A DNA stretch of 64,000 nt from CAVVPY01 sp963750295. Its GTDB lineage: Bacteria; Actinomycetota; Actinomycetes; Mycobacteriales; Jatrophihabitantaceae. Below are positions 39,773 through 49,108 of this stretch, piece after piece. The translations under genes and the position numbers were made by a program. The stretch spans positions 1-64,000 of the forward strand of contig CAVVPY010000001.1 of assembly GCA_963750295.1 (NCBI GenBank), read 5' to 3'. How positions within the stretch are numbered: the stretch's first letter is position 1; every line of letters starts with the position of its first letter. The notes beneath the pieces were generated by a model, which was not told the DNA's origin, searched no databases, and saw only the letters and a program-made list of their open reading frames with translations.

Positions 39773-40753
39773 ATGCCCATCTCCTCCGTCACCAAGGACC
39801 CCGAAAACCTGAGCATGACCGTGGTCGCCGACTTCCCCGTGCCGCTGTGCCGACTCTGGGACGCTTACGTCGACCCGCGGCAACTGGAGAAGTTCTGGGG
39901 CCCGCCGGAGTTCCCCGCGACTTTCACCCGACACGACGCCTTCCCCGGCGGGGTCAGCACCTACGTCATGACCGGAGCCGATGGGTCCACGCACGGCGGC
40001 TACTGGGAGTGGGCCGACGTCAAGGAACCCGAGGGGGACGTCGCGTCGTTTCAGGTCCGCGACGGCTTCACCCGTCCCGACGGGACGCCCAACCCGGACA
40101 TGCCGTCGACGTCCATGAGCTTCTGGTTCGAATCGACGCCGGACGGGTGCCGTGTCACAACCATCACCCACTTCCCGTCGGCCGAGGCGCTCGCCCAACT
40201 ACTCGCGATGGGCATGGAGGAGGGCCTGCGTTCGGCGATGGCGCAGATGGACGACGTGCTCGCCGACCTGCAGTCGTTCGCGGCCGGCCGTGGCACCACA
40301 CTCGACGTGCTCAGCGAGACGCAGATCCGCATCAGCCGCGTCATCCGCGGCCGGGTCGAGCAGGTCTGGCGGGCTCACGTGGAACCGGAGCTGATGCGGC
40401 AATGGCTGCTCGGCCCCGACGGCTGGATCATGACCAAGTGCGAGTGGACGACGACCGTCGGCGAGACCTACCGCCTCGGGTGGGCGCGCGAGGACCGCAC
40501 CGAGGGCTTCGAGTTCGGCGGTGAATTCCGCGACGTTCAGGCTCCGCACCGCCTCGTCACCACCGAGCGCATGTTCGGCGACGGCGGGCCCGAGACCGTG
40601 CAGGTCGTCACCCTGACCCCGCTGGACGAGGGCACCCTGCTCACCCAGGTGCACACCTACCCCGACCGCGACGCGCGCGATCAGGCGCTCGACTCCGGCA
40701 TGATTGAGGGCATCGAGTCCACCTACGCAGCGTTGGAGGCGGTGCTGGCCTGA
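39773..40753 (+). CDS. Tandem SRPBCC (AHSA1-like) protein
   Basis: Intact, 326 residues, start ATG at 39,773. Two SRPBCC/AHSA1 domains are fused: first about residues 10-150 (FPVPLCRLWDAYVDPRQLEK, FWGPPEFPATF), second about 180-326 (VIRGRVEQVWRAHVEPELMR, QWLLGPDGW, ERMFGDGG). Each should form a hydrophobic ligand cavity. Single-domain versions are the norm beside ArsR genes, so the duplication within one chain is noteworthy. Ligand unknown. Confidence 0.85.
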   Translation: MPISSVTKDPENLSMTVVADFPVPLCRLWDAYVDPRQLEKFWGPPEFPATFTRHDAFPGGVSTYVMTGADGSTHGGYWEWADVKEPEGDVASFQVRDGFTRPDGTPNPDMPSTSMSFWFESTPDGCRVTTITHFPSAEALAQLLAMGMEEGLRSAMAQMDDVLADLQSFAAGRGTTLDVLSETQIRISRVIRGRVEQVWRAHVEPELMRQWLLGPDGWIMTKCEWTTTVGETYRLGWAREDRTEGFEFGGEFRDVQAPHRLVTTERMFGDGGPETVQVVTLTPLDEGTLLTQVHTYPDRDARDQALDSGMIEGIESTYAALEAVLA

Positions 40754-41007
40754 CGCCCGCGACGCTCATGGTCGGCCGACCAGTCGCGAACACGCCGGGA
40801 TGGTCCGAGGCGACGATCATGCACGACTCGGAGGCCGACGACTCTCGGCGATGGGCGCGAACGCAAACGGTGACCTGACGGATCTATAGGTGCGGTTCCG
40901 CATGGCACACGGCGCCCACGACCGCTCCGAGCGTGACGCGGACTGCACGTCTGGCGGGTCCACGCGCGATAGCGGCGGCTCCGACTCACCGTGATCGTTC
41001 CTGGCAC

Positions 41008-41466
41008 CTATGCCCGCGTGCCGATTCCGGGATAGTTGACGACGAAGCCCTCTGGGTCGAACGTGATGTCGCTGACGAAGCCGCCGGCGCGGAATCGGAC
41101 GACCGCGTCAGCGAGCGGCTCGTATCGCTGCGCGGACATGCTGACCTGCAACGACGGAACGTCAACCCAGCGCATCAGGTAATCGCGGGGCGGCCCGGCT
41201 TCGAGCAAGCGGTCCCTGATCACAGGCAGCGAGTTGAATAGCGGCGACCAGCCCAGATCAAAGAAGTCGGCCCCAGCCAGATCCAGATCAAGGGACCGCT
41301 CACCAGCCACTTCGACGTGAAGTGCGTTCGCGGTGAGCCGGTACCGCAGCTCGTACAGAACTCCGAGTTGCGTGCCGGAAGCGATCAAGGCGGGTTCGGT
41401 CTGCTCGACCTGCGCGACTTCCATGCGCGCAGCGCCGTCACCAACCCATGCCAGCCTCATCGGCAT
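41008..41466 (-). CDS. Putative glycolipid-binding family protein
   Basis: Intact, 152 residues. RMEVAQVEQTE start, LFNSLPVIRDRLLEAGPPRD and MRWVDVPSLQVSMSAQRYEP match the putative glycolipid-binding family (PF06475). The C-terminal FDPEGFVVNYPGIGTR is also typical. Soluble, no signal peptide. The neighbouring plus-strand gene at 41.7 kb diverges from it. Confidence 0.75.
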   Translation of the reverse strand: MPMRLAWVGDGAARMEVAQVEQTEPALIASGTQLGVLYELRYRLTANALHVEVAGERSLDLDLAGADFFDLGWSPLFNSLPVIRDRLLEAGPPRDYLMRWVDVPSLQVSMSAQRYEPLADAVVRFRAGGFVSDITFDPEGFVVNYPGIGTRA

Positions 41467-41714
41467 GAGTCGACGCTAACGACCACGGCATACCGCGTCG
41501 AGGACGGACGGCGCCGACTTTCCAGGCGAGCCTGCCGTGTCGGGCTCAGCCAGAAGAGTGCGCAGTCCGATCACCGCTGACGGATACACCTGTGCGCGTG
41601 GACTCGCCGCCGCCACCCCGCTGATCGACGGACCCCGCGCCGACCAGTGGAGGCCACACGTCCGCCTGCGACGCCAAGCGGCCGCCGGCCGTCCTGACGT
41701 CGTAGGCTGCCGGC

Positions 41715-42338
41715 ATGGCCCTCGTCCACAGAGCCACCCTCGCTCCCTCGAAACAAGAGTTGGTCGAGTCGTGGCTGCCGACGCAGTCGTGGGCCTCAGA
41801 CCGCAAGGTGGTCGGGAAGCTCGCCGAGTACCGCTTCGACGATCCCGCGGGTGAGGTCGGCGTCGAGACGATCCTGTGGCACACCGACGACGGCGCCGTC
41901 CTGCAGACCCCACTCACCTACCGTGCCATGCCGCTTCCGGACAAGGAGATGCATCTGCTCGGGACCAGTGAGCACTCCGTTCTCGGACAGCGCTGGGTGT
42001 ATGACGGTTGCGGCGATCAGGTCTGGGCCGCCGCGCTCGCCGCGGTGATCGTCACCGGCGGCATCCAGGCTCAGATGTTCTTCGAGCAGGACGGCGAGCG
42101 CGTCGACATCCCACCCCGGATGCAGGTCAACGGCAGCGGCAGCGACAGCGACCCACCCGCCGTGAACTCGGTCGACTCGGTAACCGCTCACGGCACACTC
42201 ACCGTTACCCGGGCCGGAGACCTCGAGCTCACCGTGGCCCGTGTGGTGGGGTCGGCGCTCGACGGCGAGCTCACCCTCACCGGTCGCGTCGAAAACTCCG
42301 ACGAGCTCCATGTGCTCGCCACCTTGCGACGTCGGTGA
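41715..42338 (+). CDS. CG0192-related protein (maltokinase N-terminal cap-like)
   Basis: Intact, 207 residues. Starts MALVHRATLAPSKQELVESW and LPTQ, with YRFDDPAGEVGVETILWHTD and TYRAMPLPDKEMHLLGTSEH, all features of the maltokinase N-terminal cap-like family found as a stand-alone protein in actinobacteria. Stand-alone members have no kinase domain; the function is unknown. Confidence 0.75.
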   Translation: MALVHRATLAPSKQELVESWLPTQSWASDRKVVGKLAEYRFDDPAGEVGVETILWHTDDGAVLQTPLTYRAMPLPDKEMHLLGTSEHSVLGQRWVYDGCGDQVWAAALAAVIVTGGIQAQMFFEQDGERVDIPPRMQVNGSGSDSDPPAVNSVDSVTAHGTLTVTRAGDLELTVARVVGSALDGELTLTGRVENSDELHVLATLRRR

Positions 42339-42665
42339 GTTCGCGCCGCACGTCCCGATGACCGACGGGTCGGGAGTCGAACGTTCCGACGTCGTGCGCT
42401 AATGCTCGTCAGCGGGACGCACATGATTCGGCGATCGCCTACTCCGGCGTGCGCCCCTACTGGTTCATCTCGAGGCGGTGATCAGTTCCGCGCCGTCCGC
42501 GCAGACGACGGCTCTGGCGCGGCTGAGTGCACCATGACAGCGGCGTAGCGGATGGTGCTGCTGATGAGCGGTCGTGGGTAAACCGCCAGCTCAACCGGAC
42601 GGCTCCCTAAACGACCGCCGGAACCAGCCATCGTGACGTGAAGGTTGCCGCCGATCGTAGGCGGT
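42339..42665. other. Gap without a supported gene
   Basis: Short frames occur on both strands, but none has a recognisable domain, a good ribosome site or support from codon use. I see no repeat or hairpin of note. Confidence 0.5.
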
Positions 42666-43361
42666 TCAGCGTCCACAATTCCATTGGTTGCGTGGCCCCA
42701 TGATCGGGGCCAGCGGTACCCGCCCTGCCTCTCGGCCGTGCGCGTCGTAGCCGACGAGTGCAGGGCAGTGGGCGCCTTGTTGGTCAGTGAACCAACCGGT
42801 CGTCCATGCATCGCGGATCGGAAGCGCCTTGGTCGTGCCGTCGTTGAACCGGAGCACGACGCGCGTTGCTCCTGGGACATGCATGATGACGGTGTTCATC
42901 CCGCCGACGCCGCGGCCGGCGTACTTGCCACCGAATTGGTTCCACTCATCGCCGCCGACCGGGCCGTCGCAGGAACCTGCGAGAACGTCGGCGTTCGCAT
43001 CGGTGGGTGACGCACCGAGTCCGATGACGTCGAACACGCAGAATCCGTCGTTGTCGGCACTGGTGTACCAAAGCCGCAATGGTTGTCCGTCGGCTTCAGT
43101 CGTGGTCAGCACGACCCGTGCGGTTCCCGAGATCGGGTTGTACTGACCTGGCGCGGACGCCCAGCCGAACACTCTGCCGAGCGGAACGCCGGCCGCTGCC
43201 GCGATGCTTAGCCCGCCGCCTAGAAGCAGCACGACGACGAGCGCGGCAACCCGCATCCGGGCTCGTCGTCGTCGCCTCGCATGCAGCGGCGCAGCTGCCT
43301 CGATCAAGAGCTTCCGCACGGCGGCACGACGTGACTCGTTGAACTCCTCCTTGGCGATCAC
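42666..43361 (-). CDS. Membrane-anchored protein, probable partner of the adjacent ECF sigma factor
   Basis: 231 residues from the GTG at 43,361, preceded by a GGAGGT ribosome site; the GTG overlaps the upstream TGA (GTGA). N-terminus IAKEEFNESRRAAVRKLLIE, then one transmembrane helix (RVAALVVVLLLGGGLSIAAA) and an extracytoplasmic domain with FCVFDVIGLG and WTTGWFTDQQGAHCPALV. The layout suits an anti-sigma factor or surface sensor, although no zinc-binding HXXXCXXC motif is present. Confidence 0.75.
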   Translation of the reverse strand: MIAKEEFNESRRAAVRKLLIEAAAPLHARRRRRARMRVAALVVVLLLGGGLSIAAAAGVPLGRVFGWASAPGQYNPISGTARVVLTTTEADGQPLRLWYTSADNDGFCVFDVIGLGASPTDANADVLAGSCDGPVGGDEWNQFGGKYAGRGVGGMNTVIMHVPGATRVVLRFNDGTTKALPIRDAWTTGWFTDQQGAHCPALVGYDAHGREAGRVPLAPIMGPRNQWNCGR

Positions 43362-43960
43362 CGCGCTACCTCCGGACCTGAGAGTCGTTGCATGGATGGT
43401 TCGTCCCCGAGCGCGCGCCGCAACTTTGCGCGTGCTCTGGACAGTCGCGATCGCACCGTCCCCACCGGAATGTTGAACGCCCCCGCAGCCTCGACGTAAC
43501 TGAGTCCAGCCAGGTCGCACAACGCGATCACGTCCTGTTCGGACCGGCGCAGCTTGCCGAGCGCCGCCGTCAGCCGCAGCCCTTGATCACGGTTGTCGAG
43601 TGCGTCGATTACGTCGTCGGCGATGTCGCCCAGGGATTCAGGCGCCGGCAAGCGGGCGAGCAGCGCGCCGTAGCGCCGACGAGCACGCGACTGATTGCGG
43701 GCGAGGTTCGTCGCGACCACGAGCAACCAGGGCAGTGCTGACCCGTCGACGAAATGCACGGCGTCGGCGCGGCGCAACGCTTCGAGGAACACCATCGAGG
43801 CGAGGTCCTCGGCATCGGCGTGCGATTGTGTCCATCGGCGACAATGACCGAGCACGCGGGAGTTATGGCGGTCGAAGATCACCCCGACGTCAGCCGTCTC
43901 GCCGGCGCGGACACGCAGCCACAGCGCCTCGTCGGCCGCTAGCTCCTCGCCATCTCGCAT
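43358..43960 (-). CDS. ECF-family RNA polymerase sigma factor
   Basis: Intact, 200 residues from the ATG at 43,960 (an upstream in-frame TTG would add 12). Region 2: IFDRHNSRVLGHCRRW and DAEDLASMVFLEALRR. Region 4: LRRSEQDVIALCDLAGLSYV and EAAGAFNIPVGTVRSRLSRA. Its stop overlaps the start of the partner gene. The pair is likely autoregulated, and the sigma factor probably responds to envelope stress. Confidence 0.9.
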   Translation of the reverse strand: MRDGEELAADEALWLRVRAGETADVGVIFDRHNSRVLGHCRRWTQSHADAEDLASMVFLEALRRADAVHFVDGSALPWLLVVATNLARNQSRARRRYGALLARLPAPESLGDIADDVIDALDNRDQGLRLTAALGKLRRSEQDVIALCDLAGLSYVEAAGAFNIPVGTVRSRLSRARAKLRRALGDEPSMQRLSGPEVAR

Positions 43961-44319
43961 ACCCAATAATGTCCGGCAGACCGGATCGAGTTCCAACTAC
44001 CGCGCACCGCGGCCAACGCGCACAACTCGCGGAGTGCGTGCGCATCTTAGGACGAGCAACGGAAGCACTCGTGGAGAGCGCCATAGGACAAATCACGCCG
44101 TCCGCGTCGTGGGAACCGATGAAGCTGACGCCGACCCACGGTGCGTGCACCGCAGAGTGGTCAACACCTGGTCAATCGTCAGAGGCCCAGCCGCGCGTCT
44201 CAGTCTGGCACTCGATCAGTCATGGCTTGCCCGCTCATCGACATTAAGCCGGTGATCCTGGTCAAGTTGATCATGGCGTTGTTCCGTAGCGGCGGGCTGC
44301 GGATGTCGGGCTGGTGTTG
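43961..44319. other. Gap without a supported gene
   Basis: Short frames only. It leads into a series of gene fragments (hydrolase, IS110, integrase), so it may be a decayed mobile region. Confidence 0.45.
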
Positions 44320-44385
44320 AGCAGTTGCCCGTTCCCAGCACCAGGCACCGTGCCATGCGCCGTGAACGAGAGCGAAGGTCGTCAT
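44320..44385 (-). pseudogene. N-terminal fragment of an alpha/beta hydrolase
   Basis: From the ATG at 44,385 it reads MTTFALVHGAWHGAWCWERA, the usual start of a hydrolase with the oxyanion-loop motif HGAWHG. After about 23 residues the match is lost. Only a scrap remains. Confidence 0.55.
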
Positions 44386-44589
44386 GTCCGGACCGTTGCA
44401 TGCCGTGCACCAACAGACAACGGCCTCGATGCGGTCAATCGACCGAGGCGTGCCGGGCTCGGCACGAGGGAATGTCTCAAGGTTCCATATCCATCCATCT
44501 GCGCCACCGGCATCATGGGACATGCGCAGATCGACGGCTCGAGGTCGTCGTTGGGCAGCGTGGTTCAGCGGGCGGCGCCGGCGAGGTAG

Positions 44590-45085
44590 GTGACGACGAT
44601 GTAGGTGGCGTGCCGGTCCAGCAGCGAGACGGCTGTGAATCGCGTCGGCGATCTTGCGTTTGAGCGCGCGGAGCGCGGCTTTGCGGCCCATGCGCTCGTC
44701 GAGCTTTCGGTGGTGGTAGGCGTAGCCCGCAGTGCCGGGGTTACGGATCTGAGTCACGGCCGCCATGTGGACGGCGTGGTTGAGCTGGCGGTTGCCGCGG
44801 CGCGCGAGCCGGTGGAGCCGTCGATTCGCGGAGGACATCTCGATCGGCGCGGTGCCGCTATGGGCGGCGAAGTGGTCGCGGCTGGCGAAGCGTCGACGTC
44901 GCCGACGAAGCCGAGCACCGTCGCAGCGACGACCGGCCCGACGCCGTGCATCTCAGTGAGGGTCGTTCTCGACGCTGCAACGAGTGTGGCCAGGCGACGC
45001 TTCACTTGCTGACGTTGGGCGTCGATGCCGTGCAGATCTTCGACGAGGTCGCGAGCCAGGGACGAGGTCGTACGGACCGATGGGC
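44590..45085 (-). pseudogene. IS110-family transposase, C-terminal fragment, frameshifted
   Basis: Minus-strand text: LTEMHGVGPVVAATVLGFVG, then after a shift near 44,900 SSANRRLHRLARRGNRQLNH and AVHMAAVTQIRNPGTAGYAY, then ALRALKRKIADAIHSRL. These are the transposase_20 helix-hairpin and C-terminal segments of IS110 transposases. The RuvC-like DEDD N-terminal domain is missing. It is an inactive remnant. Confidence 0.75.
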
Positions 45086-45290
45086 TCGTCGACCCCCGCG
45101 CGTCGGGCGACCCTGCGCATGATCCGGCTGGCGCAGTGCCGGTCCATCCGCTGCCCGTCTGGTCGCCTGAAGATCGGGCCCTCGAGGCGTTCGCCGATTG
45201 CCAGGTCGATCGCTCGTGCAGTACGCGGTGCGAGCGGGATGGTGACGATCTTGCCGCTTTGCGCAGCACGGTCAGGGGCTTTCCCCACGC
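45085..45290 (-). pseudogene. Tyrosine recombinase (integrase) fragment
   Basis: Reads GKIVTIPLAPRTARAIDLAI, then LEGPIFRRPDGQRMDRHCAS and RIMRRVARRAGVDEPIGPYDL, the catalytic-domain beta sheet and following helix of Xer-like actinobacterial integrases. The sequence breaks off at PYDL, just before the HxxR box, and joins the IS110 fragment. So the IS110 element probably inserted into, or replaced, the end of the integrase gene. Confidence 0.65.
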
Positions 45291-45291
45291 T

Positions 45292-45324
<33 letters not shown>

Positions 45325-45325
45325 A

Positions 45326-45620
45326 TGGGTGGACTACACCGACTACCCGCAACACGCGCCGAACCAGCCGATCAGCGGCCGCGCCGCCTACGACCTCTAC
45401 GTCGATCACACGCTGCCGTTCCTTACTGCCACCAGTGGATCCGTCAGCCTGCTCGCTGACGGAGGGCGGTACTTCGTCGGTCCCAGCAACGAGCGGTGGG
45501 ACGTCGCCATGGTGATCAGGCAGGCCAGCATCGAGGACTTCCTGACGTTCCCGCCGGCAATCCCGCGCATCTGGCAGGGCTTCGTCGTGCCGCGGCACCG
45601 TTCAGAGGAGGTGCACGTCG
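45326..45620 (+). pseudogene. DUF1330-family gene fragment, frameshifted
   Basis: Plus-strand text WVDYTDYPQHAPNQPISGRA and YVDHTLPFLTATSGSVSLLA, then NERWDVAMVIRQASIEDFLTF, matches actinobacterial DUF1330 (dimeric alpha-beta barrel) proteins. A shift follows (AGNPAHLAGLRRAAAPF in the next frame). The N-terminus is missing and the end runs into the LuxR-type gene on the other strand. Confidence 0.6.
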
Positions 45621-47785
45621 CGTGCGGCCTGGACGGCGCCTTTCCGGTCGACGACACCGAGCTTGTGGTAGATCGCCTTGCAATGGGTCTTCACGGTATT
45701 GAGCGACACGTAGAGCTCCGACGCGATGTCGCGCTGCGACATCTGCGCGGCGGGCAGGTATCGCAGGACGGCGAGCTCGCGCTCGGTCAGGTGCTCGACG
45801 AGCGCGGACGCCGCGGTGCCGCTCCGCTCCGCGATGCCGTGACGGGACTCCGCACGGCTCAGGTAGCGACCGGCCGTGCCGGGGTCCGGACACCGGCCGA
45901 GGATGGCGCGGGCTTCGGTGAGCAGCGGCGGGCCGGCCGGCTCACCCAGGTCGATCAGGGTGTCCGCGCAGACGGCGAGCACGTAGCCGAGCGCAAGATC
46001 GGTGGAGGCCCGCCTGGCCAGGCTAACGGCCAGCAGCGCGTCGGCGCGCGCACGAGCCGGTTGCGTACCGGTCCGGGCGCGGACCGCATAGGCCGTCGCC
46101 ACCCCGTGATAGGTGCCCAGCCCGAAACCATGTGCGGTGTCGGCGGCGGCGCACGCCGCGACCTGGGCGCTCGCGCCGGCACCGTCGTCGAGCTCGACGA
46201 CGGCCAGGTGCACGAGCGCCAGGACCTGCGCTGCCGGGAACCGTTCCGCGGCGGCTCGTTCGGCGGCGTAGCGGAGGATGCGCCGGGCGTCCGCGGCCTG
46301 CCCTGCCCAGGCGTAGGCCGACCCGGTGGCGGTGGCGAGGTCGCAGTTGTGGGTGGCCAGTTGGTCGGTTGCGATCACGTCCCGGGCGGCCGCCAGCGCG
46401 GAGGAGACGTCTCCTCGGGCGAGCGCGAGATTGATGCGCAACGACGTCGCCGCCGTGTGATCGAAGCCTTCCTCGGCGAGGTCGCGCATGGTGTCGAGCC
46501 AGGCCTCGGCCTGCGAGTATCGACCGGCGAGGTACTCACACCAGCCGTAGAGAAGGGCGCACCAGGTCAGCGTCCGGGCCACATCGGAGAGCTGATCCAG
46601 CAGCCCGTGCAGGGTCTTCACCTGGCCGTCCATGAGCAACCGCGGGCCCAGGACGAGCAACAGCTTCGCCGCGCCGAGCAGGTCACCGGCGGCGATCCGG
46701 TGGACGACGGCCCGCCCGTGGTCTCCCTCGGTTTCGAACCAGGCCGCCGCGCGTGCGTGCAGCTCGGGCATCCGCTCGGGGAAGGTGCGCTGGGCTTCCA
46801 GCCGGAGCAGGTCGCGAAGCAGGTGGTGGTAGCGGAACCAGGTGTCGGTGGGGTCGAGACGGATCAGCAGCTGGTTCGTGTCTGCAGTACCGCTCAACCA
46901 GGTCGAGCCACCGGGCGCACCGGTGACGGCGTCGACGAGCGCACCGGAGAGCTGCTCGAGGATGGACGTCTCCAACATGCGGCGGCGATGATCTGCTGTG
47001 ATCGTCGCGAGGAGTTCGTCGCGCAGGTATTCGACGACGAGCCGGTCATCGCCGCGGAACGCTTCGACGAACCCGGTGGGGTCGGTGGCCCGTTTGAGGG
47101 AGAGGCCTGCGAGCACGAGTCCTGCGGCCCAGCCTTCGGTCCGCTCGCACAGTTGCCCAAGCAATCCCGCGTCCAGGGCCAGCCCCGCGGGGCCGAGCAG
47201 CCCGGATGCCTCGTCGGTGGCGAAGCGCAGGTCGGCGCCGCGGATCTCGGCGACCTGGTCTCGCACGCGTAGCCGTCCGAGCCGGAAGGGCGGGTCGATC
47301 CGGGTGGCCAGCACGATCGTGACCTGCGGTGGGCACAGCTCGATCAGCCGTTCCATACCTCGGTGCACGTCGGTGTTGTCGATGAGGTGGTAGTCGTCGA
47401 TGACGACGACGAGCGGGTCGCCGACAGCCGCGAGGTGGTTCACGAGAGCGGACACCACGACAAGATCGTCGCCCTTGGAACCGACGACGACCGAGGTGAG
47501 CTCACGCACGTCCGGGAGCGCCTGGCCGATGGCCTGCACCAGGTAGGACCAGAACCGGGCCGGGTCCGAATCGCTCTCTTCGACCTGCAACCACGCAACG
47601 AGGTCGACCCGGCCGGCCAACCAGGACGCGAGCAGCGTCGACTTGCCCGAGCCTGCCGGAGCGCTGAGCAGCACCAGCCGGACGTGTCGTCCTGTGGCGG
47701 CATCGAGGATCTCGTCCAGCCGTGATCGACGGACGAGGCCGCCCGGCGGGACCGGAGGACGCAGTTTCGTGGTCGCTGGATCCAT
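45602..47785 (-). CDS. LuxR-family regulator of the MalT-like (LAL) type
   Basis: Intact, 727 residues from the ATG at 47,785 (two codons after an upstream ATG). Walker A APAGSGKST at about 42-50, Walker B VVVIDDYHLI, then TPR-like helical repeats and a C-terminal LuxR helix-turn-helix (LTERELAVLRYLPAAQMSQR, DIASELYVSLNTVKTHCKAI). ATP- and ligand-responsive activator. It diverges from the small protein and ABC genes at 47.9-49.9 kb and may regulate them. Confidence 0.9.
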   Translation of the reverse strand: MDPATTKLRPPVPPGGLVRRSRLDEILDAATGRHVRLVLLSAPAGSGKSTLLASWLAGRVDLVAWLQVEESDSDPARFWSYLVQAIGQALPDVRELTSVVVGSKGDDLVVVSALVNHLAAVGDPLVVVIDDYHLIDNTDVHRGMERLIELCPPQVTIVLATRIDPPFRLGRLRVRDQVAEIRGADLRFATDEASGLLGPAGLALDAGLLGQLCERTEGWAAGLVLAGLSLKRATDPTGFVEAFRGDDRLVVEYLRDELLATITADHRRRMLETSILEQLSGALVDAVTGAPGGSTWLSGTADTNQLLIRLDPTDTWFRYHHLLRDLLRLEAQRTFPERMPELHARAAAWFETEGDHGRAVVHRIAAGDLLGAAKLLLVLGPRLLMDGQVKTLHGLLDQLSDVARTLTWCALLYGWCEYLAGRYSQAEAWLDTMRDLAEEGFDHTAATSLRINLALARGDVSSALAAARDVIATDQLATHNCDLATATGSAYAWAGQAADARRILRYAAERAAAERFPAAQVLALVHLAVVELDDGAGASAQVAACAAADTAHGFGLGTYHGVATAYAVRARTGTQPARARADALLAVSLARRASTDLALGYVLAVCADTLIDLGEPAGPPLLTEARAILGRCPDPGTAGRYLSRAESRHGIAERSGTAASALVEHLTERELAVLRYLPAAQMSQRDIASELYVSLNTVKTHCKAIYHKLGVVDRKGAVQAARDVHLL

Positions 47786-47890
47786 GCGCACTCCCTAGGT
47801 CACCTGCAACGCGTCCAGCTGGGATCTCACCCGGGTGAGATGGCGCCCCGGGTGAAGCCAGGTCATGCCGTGCGTCGTGATGATCGGGTC

Positions 47891-48181
47891 ATGTCCGAAC
47901 CAACCAGCTACGAGATCGTGATCCGCGGTCGAGCCACCGATCGGCTCCTCCGACCACTGCTCGACGACTTCACTATCGACCATGGACACCACGGCGTCAC
48001 CCGGCTCGTCGGAGACATCGGTGATCCCGCCCACCTGCACGGGGTCCTGGCCTACCTGACATCGGTCAATGCCGAGGTGGTCTCGATCGTTCCGCTGCCG
48101 GCCGCGCGGACCGAGCGCGCCGAACCGATCCGCCCAGCCGATTCGACCCACCCGCCCTCGACAACAGGAGTGCACTCATGA
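47891..48181 (+). CDS. Small hypothetical protein upstream of ABC transporter
   Basis: 96 residues from ATG at 47,891 (MSEPTSYEIVIRGRATDRLL). It has a beta-alpha pattern with FTIDHGHHGVTRLVGDI and DPAHLHGVLAYLTSVNAEVV. Its stop overlaps the ATG of the ABC gene (ATGA), so it is co-translated. No domain recognised with certainty; small proteins of this type accompany LuxR-regulated ABC operons in actinobacteria. Confidence 0.6.
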   Translation: MSEPTSYEIVIRGRATDRLLRPLLDDFTIDHGHHGVTRLVGDIGDPAHLHGVLAYLTSVNAEVVSIVPLPAARTERAEPIRPADSTHPPSTTGVHS

Positions 48182-49074
48182 TCCACGTCTCAGCCCTGCG
48201 CAAGCAGTACGGCAATCGCGTCGCCGTCGACGACCTCACCTTCGACGTCCCGACCGGCCGGGTCACCGGCTTCGTCGGTCCGAACGGAGCCGGCAAGTCG
48301 ACCACCATGCGCATGATGGTCGGGCTCACCCGGCCCGACAGCGGGCAGGTGCGCTACGACGGCGTCCCCTACACCCACCTCAGGAACCCGGCCCGCATCG
48401 TCGGTGCCGTCCTGGACACCCGCTGCATGCACCCCGGACGCAGCGCCCGCCATCACCTACTGGCCACGGCCGCCATCAGCGGTATCCCCACCCGGCGGGC
48501 CGAGGAGGTCCTGGCCGAGGTGGGTCTGGAGTCGGCGGCCGATCAGCGGGCCGGCAAGTTCTCCCTCGGCATGCGGCAGCGCCTGGCGCTCGCCGGCGCA
48601 CTGCTGGGCGACCCGCAGGTGTTGCTGCTGGACGAACCGTCCAACGGCCTTGACCCCGACGGCATCCGCTGGCTGCGCCACTACCTCAGCGACTTCGCCG
48701 TCCGTGGAGGAACCGTCTTCGTGTCGAGCCACCTCATCAGCGAGCTCAGCATGTTCGCCCAAGACCTCGTGGTCGTCGGCGGCGGGAAGCTGCTCGCCGC
48801 GGAAACGGTCGAGGCGATCACCGCACGCAACGACACCTCGGTGGTCGTCGCGACCGATGAGCCGGCCGAACTGCTCGTCCGGCTCGCCGAGCACAACCTC
48901 GTCGCCACGCGGTCGGGGGACCGTCTGATCGTTCTCGGTAGCACCAGGACCGCCGTCTCGCAGATCGCGTTCGACCATCGCATCCGCGTGTACGAGCTCA
49001 CCGAGACGTCCCGATCGCTCGAGGACAGCCTGCTCGAGCTGACCAGGGCGTCCGCCGAATTCGCCTCCGCCTGA
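48178..49074 (+). CDS. ABC transporter ATP-binding protein
   Basis: Intact, 298 residues. Walker A GPNGAGKST (34-42), signature LGMRQRLALAGALLG, Walker B VLLLDEPSNGLDPDG and the H-loop SSHL. It belongs to the type that pairs with a separate ABC-2-like permease, often for antibiotic or lipid export. The permease gene follows. Confidence 0.95.
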   Translation: MIHVSALRKQYGNRVAVDDLTFDVPTGRVTGFVGPNGAGKSTTMRMMVGLTRPDSGQVRYDGVPYTHLRNPARIVGAVLDTRCMHPGRSARHHLLATAAISGIPTRRAEEVLAEVGLESAADQRAGKFSLGMRQRLALAGALLGDPQVLLLDEPSNGLDPDGIRWLRHYLSDFAVRGGTVFVSSHLISELSMFAQDLVVVGGGKLLAAETVEAITARNDTSVVVATDEPAELLVRLAEHNLVATRSGDRLIVLGSTRTAVSQIAFDHRIRVYELTETSRSLEDSLLELTRASAEFASA

Positions 49075-49108
49075 TCCCCGTCACCACCCCACCGGAAGGA
49101 ATCACCTC

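Noticed and set aside
39098..40198. A 366-residue minus-strand frame
   Set aside because: It is antisense to the ArsR and SRPBCC genes, both of which are clearly real.
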